Below are positions 56,338-64,000 of a DNA stretch of 64,000 bases, in pieces. Position numbers and translations under genes: made by a program. Every line of letters begins with the position of its first letter. The first letter of the stretch is position 1. Location: positions 124,001 to 188,000 of the forward strand of contig JPHH03000021.1 of the NCBI GenBank assembly GCA_000750105.3. Direction: 5' to 3'. The notes beneath the pieces were generated by a model. It saw only the letters and a list, made by a program, of their open reading frames with translations, had not been told where the DNA came from and searched no databases. The stretch is from Tolypocladium sp. Sup5 PDA-1 (taxonomy: Eukaryota; Ascomycota; Sordariomycetes; Hypocreales; Ophiocordycipitaceae).

Positions 56338-59300
56338 CTATCGTTGTCCTTTGGGGACAAGTGCTGCAATCACCTCAGTCGTGGTAGAATTATCGAGGAA
56401 GAAGGTCCCGGGCAACTCCACACCAGTTTCCTGATGCATGACTGAAATGATTGTAATGGCCATCAGGGAGTCTATACCCAAGTTTGCCAAGTTGACGTCG
56501 CCCTTCAAGTCGCTCAACTCAACGCCGACCTCGCTTGCAACGATTGCAAACAGCGTATTGACTAGGTCGAGTTCCTGTCCCTCACCATCATCACTACTTG
56601 CAGTGGCCGCAGGAGTGTGAACCCCCGAGTCAGCTGCCTCGGCCTGAATTGCAGTAATCGGCTGAGCCGTAGTAGATGAGCTCGACACCATTTCTGCTTG
56701 GGGCTTCGACTGTGTGCATGTGATTGCCCTGGCAGCGATATTGCGGGCCGTCGAGGGACTCAGGAGATGGGTGAGCGCCGTCCTCTTCATCTTTTGGAAT
56801 TGCAATCCGGTCAGCACCGAGACCAACTCGTCTCCTTCATAGACGTACACGTCACCCGTGACCAGATTGCTCGTCGACGGGGAGTCTTCCATGAAGGTGT
56901 AGCTGGTGTACACAGCGGTGGGATCCAACGGCTTGAGCAGGTGCCACTCCTCGAAGCCTGTGGAGAGGCAAGCCCATTCGCTGGAATAACGAAGCCCATT
57001 GTTCACTAGGAACCCCGACAGATGAGCAATCGAGTCCAACAGGAACGGATGGTGGAGGTAGTGGCCGCCTCCGGCCGGGACGTGTGTCATGTTGATTTGC
57101 GCCACGGCATCTTGCATGTCCTCTGACAGATAGACCTTCTCCAGCCCCTGGTACTCTTCCGAATAACGCACGACGTTGTCGAACAAGCGGTAGACTGCGC
57201 GCTTGCCCAGCCGGTGGCCCGCAGACGCCTTGAGAGCAGCCATGCGGGACCGAACCAGGAACCCAGCCTGAGCCGGTTTGCTTGCTGGCTCCAGGGCGAC
57301 CTGGCAGGCTCCGAGCTCGTAATGCTCGTCGGGCGTGCGGCAGTGGTACTGGATATCCGCAGTCTTGGTCGAGGACGTAAGAGTGACCGTGACTTCCAGG
57401 GTCTGGGCTTGCTCAGTGAGGACAAGAGCCCGGTGGAAATAGCAGTTGCGGACGGTCAAGGGAACCGGCATGGTTTGGCCAGGGGCCTGCTTGAGATACG
57501 AATACTGGGCCGCAGAGAGTGCCATGTCCAGGAGCAGGCTGCTGGAGCAGATTTCCACATCGGCCACGGCGTGACCTCGCACGGCCGCGCGCAGGTGTTG
57601 ATCTGCCAGATCCGAGGCAAACGTAACCGATAACCCGTCGGGATGGATCGTTTCCTTTAGGATCCGCTGCAGGGTCGTCGTGCAATACCCTTGCACAGAG
57701 GGGACGATGGCTGGCGGCTGGCTCTGCTTGGTCTCGACCTCTCCAACGGTGGTTGACTCTCGATCAGGGAATGATGCCCAGAATTCCTTCTCGTCGAATG
57801 AGTATTTTGGAAGGTCGAGCAAGGATACCGATGACTTGAAGTCGCGGTGATAAGCTGGCCAGTCAATGGGGGCGCCCGCCATGTAGAGATCTCTCAAGGC
57901 GGACGATATCGACGCCCAGTTGTCCTTGCCTCGGTGCATCGAAGCAAAGCAGCGTGGTTTGGTCTCGTCGGCGTCGAGAGTGGCATTCACGAGCCCCAAG
58001 CACACTGGATCGGGACCAATCTCGAGAAAGACCACGTTGGACAGCTTCTGCTCCTGTACCGCGCCCAAAGCTCCGACAAAGTTGACGGGCTCGCGCGCTT
58101 GCCGGGCCAGATACGCCGGAGAGAATGTCCCTTCTCCCCGGATCGCCGCCGCCAGAAGTGTAGAGACCACCGGAACGTGCGGCGCAGAGAAGGTCACGCT
58201 CTGGCAGGCAGCTTCGAACTGAGCCAGGACGGGATCCAGTTGGGAGGAGTGGAAGCCGTAGGGGACGGACAGCGGAGTACACCGGGTTCCATCCAACTTG
58301 AGCTGGCTCTGGAGCTTTTCCAGCTTCAACCGCGGACCGCTGACCACGGTCATCTTGGGGGCATTGATGCAAGCCACGGCACACGAGGTATGCTGGCCAG
58401 ACGAGAGCACTTCCCGCGTGGCATGAACGCTCAGGTTGACGGCCAACATGCCGTATTCGTGGGGCGTCAGGGCTCCGGCGATGATTTGTGCTCGCTTGCC
58501 GACCAGATACAGGGCATCGCTCACCGTGAGCACTCCGGCCACACACAACGCGGCGTATTCGCCCAGGCTGTGGCCCAAGACCATGGCGGGCCGGACGCCC
58601 CAGGAGCGCCAAAGCTCGGCCAAGGCCAGTTCCAGGGCGAACATGGCCAGCTGCACCTGCACGGTATCCGGCCCTGACTGCTGCGTGCTGCTGTCTGCGA
58701 TGAGATCCAGGAAATAGGGGAGGCCTTGCGCGCTGGCCATTGTCTGGTAGTCATGAAGCTTGTCGCGAAATGTGGCAGACGTCTGCAACAAGTGCGACCC
58801 CATGCCGAGATAATGCGCGCCCTGGCCTGTGAAGGTGAAGACTACCGTCGGTGCTGCCGGAGGCTGACGTGGTGTTTTGCCCTGTGCGAGATCCGTCTCC
58901 AGGCACGAGATGACTTCGTCAACGGAGGATGCGGCGATGGCATATCGCAATAGTCCATGCATGCGGCGGGCACTGGTGGTGAAGGCCAGGTCGGCAAGCT
59001 TGGTCCCTGGATGCTGGCGTAGGTAGGCCAGGTACTTTTCTTTGATGCCGATAAGTGACTTCTGGGAGCGGGCTGAGACGGTGATGACATGTTGGTTCCG
59101 GGGGTCTGCATCTTTTGCGGCCCGTGGCGGTGCTTCTTCGAGCAGCAAGCACGAGTTTCCTCCCTGGAAGGCATCGTGATCGTGTCAGCCGAGCACACGG
59201 GATACATTCCGGTTGCGTCACGCGTCGCTCTGGGAGTTGTATCTTACCGAGGCGTCGAAGCTGTTGAGAAACACGCGCAGCGCGCCCTTGGCTACCGGAC

Positions 59301-61900
59301 TGGGCTCCAGCCTCATGTTGCGCGCCGCAATATACACATTGCGGGCTGCTAGATCAGGAAACCGATGGTTGATGGGTCCAGGCAGCTCAGGCTGAGGGGG
59401 GATCTGTCGAGACTGAAGCATCATCAGGGTCTTGATCAGGGCGCAAACACCAGCCGCCTGCACACGTGTTAGTACCAGACATCAGAGGCCACCCGGCGTC
59501 AAACGCTCGACGCCCTCTCAGAGAGACCTACCGCTTCCCCGTGGCCGATGCTCGCCTTTACGGCTCCGACAATGAGTGGATTGTCCGCGCTTCGCTTTTC
59601 CGCAAACGTCGACAAGACGGAAGACATTTCCATAAAGTCTCCGGCCTGGGTACCTGTTCCATGCATCTCCACGTACGAGATGCTGTTGGGGTCTACGCCG
59701 CTCTGCTCCAGGACGTTGCGGTACAGCTGTTGCTGGGCGTTGGCCGAGGGATGCATCATGGAAGAAGCATCGCTGCTGTAGTTGCGTCCGGAGCCGCGGA
59801 CAACGCCGAGGATGTTGTCTTGATCGTCAAGCGCGTCTTCCAGCCGCTTGAGGACAACCACTCCGACTCCCTCCCCGCGGACGTAGCCGTCGGCATTGTC
59901 GTGGAACGTCTGGCATCCCCCATGGGTGGATAAGAAGCCGCCACGGCTCAGCCCCGAGAAGGGTGATGGAGAAAGGAGGAGGGATCCTCCGCCGGCGAGA
60001 GCCATGTCGCATTCGCGGCCGAGGAGCGCCGAGCACGCTAGACTGACGGCCGTGACGCTTGACGCGCAGGCCGAATCGACGCTGTAAGACGGGCCGCCCC
60101 ATTTGAAGTGGTGATGCAGTCTGCCTGGTCCAAAGGCGCGGCAGCTCCCCGTCGCGAAGTAGATGTCTACACCTTGGTGGACCACCACTTCTCGCCAGTC
60201 GTCCGACGTCTGGCCAAAGAAGGAGGCAATGCGGTCCCTGTTCGTGGAAAGCGTGCCGTCGGGAGAATACCCTGCCATCTCCAGTGCCTCGTAGCTGGTC
60301 GTCATCAGGAGCCGGTGCTGGACGTCTGTCTGCATGGCTTCCCTGGGTGACATGTTGAAGAGCCGGTTGTCGAACAAGCCCGGCTTATCGAGGAAGGCCC
60401 CTGTCCGCGCGATTGTCGAGTTCTTTTGTTTTCCCGTTGCGTCGTACCATTGTTCCAGGTCGAATCGAGTATTGGGAATCTGCCATTATAAGGTGAGTCC
60501 CGAGATCTGGCAATGGGGGCAAAGGAAATCGGCTAGATAGATGGGTCTGACCTCCTGAACATATCTCTTGCCCTGCAAAAGACCCTCCCAAAAGGCGTTG
60601 ACGTCGCCGCTGCCTGGGAACCTGCCAGACATGCCGACGACGGCAACAAGGCCTGACCCTTCCCGGCTGGGAGCCGGCGCCGAACGGTCCCTGTGCGACA
60701 TGACTGAATACTCGATGCCTCGTTTCTGCAGTGATTTCAGCAAAGAGACGTCATGGCTCGTGTAGCCGGGTATAACCACGCGCAGATTGTCTGCTTGAGT
60801 GAGCTCAAGAGCTGCGTTCATCGAGGCCGCCAGCTGCAACGTCCTCTGCCCAACGTCTAGGATTATCTCCTCCAGGAGCCCTCGCAATGTTCGTTGCTGC
60901 CGAGGCTGGCACGTATAGGGAGAGATGATGGTGGCCGTGGGCACGGGGGCACGGTCCAGCCATACCGATGAGCCAAGAATCCGACCAAGGTCGACTTCTG
61001 GCAACGTCTCCATGTGTACGCCGCCGCGAGCGTCAGTGTCGATGTGCGGAGCGTCTTCCAACTCTTCCGACCATTCAAAGAGTCGTTGCAGGGTCGTCGG
61101 AGGGCCAAAGAGCGTTAACCAACCATCCGAGATGAAGCCAATGCAGGCCCGTCGCACGCGAGGAATGGACTGTGAGCACCATCGAGATTAGCGACCATTG
61201 AATGGCGCATCAGACGGGGCGTCTGGGCTCCCCATGACTGACCTGGCTCTCGTGGAACTCTTCTAGGATCGCCCGAACGCGATCAGCAGAAACGCCCAGC
61301 AGTGTCCTTGCCCAGGGGCCATTGGTACGGTCAACCATCAGAGACCGGTGGTTGAGTTCCCGGGCCATGCGAAAGACGATGTGCGTCGCCTCGACTCCCA
61401 GCTCCACGAGTTCGTTGGTGTCCCGGGCGACGGCGGCGACGGCAGCAGGCACCTCGCCGGTGCAGAATCCCAGAATACAGCTGCGGCTGCCTTTGGAGGC
61501 GAGAACGGTAGGGTCTTGCTCTGCATATCTAGTTTGGAGAGCATCAGCCAACATGAAGCGATGGCAAGGAGCGTGGGGGCTTCGTTTCGAGACCGTACAG
61601 AATGAGCTCTCCTAGACGGGCGATATTCATCAACACGGTGGCAATGATCTCGTTGGGCTCCTCCGGCCGGGCATTGTCTTCGGCTAGGCGAAGGATGCTG
61701 TCGAAACTGCCAATGCTGCTGCGTTGCTCCGAGTGCACCGGCAGTTGGCTGACTTCGAGCTGCACCGCATCGCACGCTTCACGCAGAAACCTCTGGACCA
61801 GCCGTGAGGATGAGGCATGGCTCACCAGCTGCCGGATGGCTGGGAGCTTCTCAACAGTTTGATCCCCAAAGAGGAGGAAGTTGGTAACATGAAGATCCAT
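56338..61900 (-). CDS. Non-reducing polyketide synthase, SAT-KS-MAT-PT-ACP without thioesterase
   Basis: Six exons on the minus strand, 61900-61599, 61528-61243, 61169-60552, 60479-59532, 59457-59248 and 59163-56338, give 1729 residues. It should build an aromatic polyketide from acetyl and malonyl units in the cytosol. SAT: Cys123 in ILGFCTGEV. KS (about 370-800): Cys540 in VDSACASS, EMHGTGTQAGD and KASIGHGEA. MAT: FTGQGAHYLGMG and Ser987 in VLGHSLGEYA. PT (about 1270-1590): His1319 in VRGHAVAD and Asp1498 in HPFLLDSIAHLSG, the product-template dyad. ACP: Ser1687 in LGIDSLMAI. The chain stops 42 residues after that Ser, so no thioesterase, reductase or methyltransferase is fused; release must be by another enzyme. 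There are no KR, DH or ER domains. All active residues are intact. The product cannot be told from sequence. An FAD monooxygenase gene lies just upstream on the same strand. Confidence 0.95.
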
Positions 61901-63096
61901 GATTGAGTGTATGGGGCACCACGAGCCAAATGCTGCATGGAGGGTATATATCGTGTTGAATCCCTCAAAAGTGGTGGAGAGCGGCGGTCCAAGAGGTCTA
62001 GGGAGAAGTACAAGTAAGTAGTCGATAACAGGGGATAGGGAAGACAAGAACCGAGCCGTACAATTGTAGTTGAGTATTCGACCCACGATATGCTATCTAA
62101 AAGAAACCCCGGGTACGCCTGCTACCCTGGAACCCTCGGCTACCTGTTGGCCTTTACCCCTGCAAGATGCCCTCCGGGAGCCTTCGAGCACTGATTCAAG
62201 GGCCATGTCCTGAGATTGAACGAAAGACGGAGGAGTCCGAGCCAGTCCCCGCCGTCTGGCTCGGCGAGTTTTTGTTTTAGGTTTGTTGCCATGCGTGTTG
62301 GCTTCAAGTATAAAATGCTGATGCCAATGGCTGCTGCGCAACGGCACGTGTAACATCGTGATGTTTCAGGTCATGAAACCTATGACGCCAGTCACCGGCA
62401 TTTGGCTCGGCGAGTTGTTCAGGTTCAGCTGAAGAAGGCGGTGGGGGCGATATACGAATACGGTCTGAGCATTCTGGGATCGTGCTTTGAGTTTGGACGA
62501 TTGAAAAGTCCACAGACCGTAGAATAGAGGCTCTCGGACGGTTCAAAACTAAAGGATGTTTAGAAAAAGCAGGTAGTATCCGCCTAGCATAACGAGCTGC
62601 GCCCGCCCGTTCGTGCGTACGGCAGCCAGCGATATATCTTGTGGAAGAAGCATGCCAAAGACTATCCTTTTGTCGAGGGCCCACGATTGATATCGTATAC
62701 GGCTGCGCTTCTTCCCTCCCGTGTCGGGTTCACGTGCCTCAAATATCCCTGAGCGAATGCATACAATACATCAAGATGAAAAGAGACGATAGACTGAGAA
62801 GTGGCCCGGTTGGTCATTCGATTCCAAGACGCGACGACGTTTTTGTTCCCTTTCTTCTCCCTCTCGTCATCGTACGCCGCTGTGCTCGTGTTGAGCAACA
62901 GCAACCATCCATCTTGCCAAAGCCACATCAACCCCAGCCTCCACCGCAGCGCTATGCATACATGTAGCTTTAGATACAATGTTCGCTTTGCTATGTAGCA
63001 ACCTATGAAGCGATGCAAGGAGCTGACTTCTTGCATGGAAGCCCAAACAAGAAGCTATAGTACCTGAACGCGGTCACCATGCAACCGGCCAATACA
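61901..63096. other. Intergenic region between the PKS and FAD monooxygenase genes
   Basis: This is the PKS promoter and the 3' flank of the monooxygenase, both genes on the minus strand. It is 1.2 kb. Apart from the TATA box I see no named site; a duplicated GGCTCGGCGAGTT word occurs at 62258-62270 and 62404-62416, within a region that could bind a pathway regulator. No gene was recognised. Confidence 0.5.
61944..61952 (-). promoter_or_regulatory. TATA box of the PKS gene
   Basis: On the minus strand GATATATAC lies about 45 bases before the start codon at 61900. It is a good TATA match at a somewhat short distance, so the 5' leader would be very short. Confidence 0.5.
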
Positions 63097-64000
63097 TCAA
63101 TGTAATGTGTCTGCGTCCTTTAACTTCCGCAGTGCTTCCTCACAATGCGCCAGAGCATCGAACCTGGAGACAGAAGAGGATTAGCGGCAATCCATAACAC
63201 GCATCATGGACATGGGAGACTTGCCGAGCGTCGTGAAGAAGCCGTCCAGGGAACGAGTTGGGGACTAGATCGCATCATTATGTTAGGGTCTGCTCCTGCT
63301 CCTCCATCGGGTCTACGGAACGGGGCTGCACTTGCGTGGCACTCCAGGCTCCATGTACTGGCGGATCTGGTCTTCGACAACATGTTCATTGTTCGCGCGG
63401 ACGCTGGACAGGATCTGTGCCCGCGAGGCCCGCCGCACCCGGAGGCTGTCGAAGAGCTCCAGGCGCCTAGGAAGTTCTGTAGCATCTTTGACGCCAGCGA
63501 GGACACTGCCCAGGACGCCGCCGTCCTCGATGGCTTGGTTGGAACCCTGCCCGCCGAACGGAAGCATCTGGACCAGGAGCCCCGGGTTAGGGACTTGGAC
63601 TATGGCGATGGATCAACGTGGCCGCTTACCGGATGAGCAGCGTCGCCGATCAATACGGCTTTTCCCAATGTCCAGGTTGGGAGTGGTTTCATGGAGAAGA
63701 GTGGCCAGCACTTGGTATCCTTTGCGCCCCTAGCAATAATAAATGGCTTAGCAAATGATCAGGGACAAGAAGAATGTAGACGAGCACGGTACCCAAGAAG
63801 TTCGACAACGTTTGCGTCGAAATGCCCAAACTGTCGTAGCATCTGCACCTGCACATCTGGGGCCACGCATCGTCAGCAACAGCCACATCCAGAGCCTGTG
63901 TCGATCTCGAGGCTCACCTGCATCCGATGCCGGCGTCTCCAGAGACGGATGTATCCCTACAAAGTTCTGAACAGTGCCACTGGATTCACAACAGTCAGCA
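63097..64000 (-). CDS. FAD-dependent monooxygenase, aromatic hydroxylase type (5' end outside window)
   Basis: Five exons are visible on the minus strand: from the window edge to 63918, then 63856-63793, 63729-63630, 63567-63332 and 63163-63097. The N-terminal part, with the first FAD motif, is beyond base 64000. The visible part has the second FAD motif GDAAHPMLPFGGQGSNQAIE (GD and GQG, split by an intron after HP). Before it comes KCWPLFSMKPLPTWTLGKAV, as in salicylate hydroxylase-like enzymes. The C-terminus reads RRASRAQILSSVRANNEHV and ends FDALAHCEEALRKLKD. Enzymes of this family hydroxylate or oxidise aromatic rings using NAD(P)H and oxygen. Its tandem position beside an NR-PKS suggests it acts on the PKS product. 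The last intron is 168 nt, longer than the others; reading through it would stop at 63313. Confidence 0.88.

Overview
The window looks like a piece of nuclear chromosome from a filamentous ascomycete, most likely a Sordariomycete close to the Hypocreales. Genes are split by short introns (about 42-170 nt, mostly 55-75) with GT..AG ends, intergenic DNA is GC-rich and full of simple repeats, and the gene set is typical of Pezizomycotina: a Nik1/Os-1 histidine kinase with a HAMP array, a Chk2-type kinase with one FHA domain, a SAM-HMG protein and a non-reducing polyketide synthase (NR-PKS). I saw no tRNA, rRNA, CRISPR array or intact transposon. All exon borders below were derived by hand from reading frame and splice sites.

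Layout from left to right. 1-1336: 3' part of a PX-associated protein gene (+). 2101-4365: mitochondrial succinate dehydrogenase flavoprotein, six exons (+). 5040-6341: GRF zinc-finger protein (-). 9074-10424: secreted proteinase K-like subtilase (+). 10716-12396: secreted berberine-bridge-type FAD oxidase (-), divergent from a small Dabb-domain protein at 13257-13761 (+). 14328-15352: membrane-anchored UMP/adenylate kinase (+), convergent with eIF3m at 15922-17335 (-). 18123-20414: Chk2/Rad53-like checkpoint kinase (-). 21931-25585: BAR-PH-ArfGAP protein (-). 27990-32247: Munc13-like C2/MUN protein (+). 36780-40967: group III hybrid histidine kinase (+). 42366-42957: 94-residue protein with a 20-nt exon (-). 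43853-44315: 135-residue membrane protein (+). 49623-51550: SAM-HMG regulator, seven exons (+). 53053-55806: condensin subunit CND2 (-). 56338-61900: NR-PKS (-). 63097 to the right edge: FAD monooxygenase (-).

Most of the window is housekeeping: respiration, translation, checkpoint, condensin, vesicle traffic and osmosensing. The accessory part is the right end. There a PKS with SAT-KS-MAT-PT-ACP order and no C-terminal thioesterase lies in tandem with an aromatic-hydroxylase type FAD monooxygenase. Together they look like the left border of a secondary-metabolite cluster that continues beyond base 64000. A second accessory patch is 9.0-13.8 kb, with a secreted protease, a secreted flavin oxidase and a Dabb protein.

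The long gene-free stretches (6.3-9.1, 25.6-28.0, 32.2-36.8 and 44.3-49.6 kb) hold only short tandem repeats, small AT-rich islands and a scattered short word (ACTCCGTA/TACGGAGT). Several of them sit upstream of regulatory genes.
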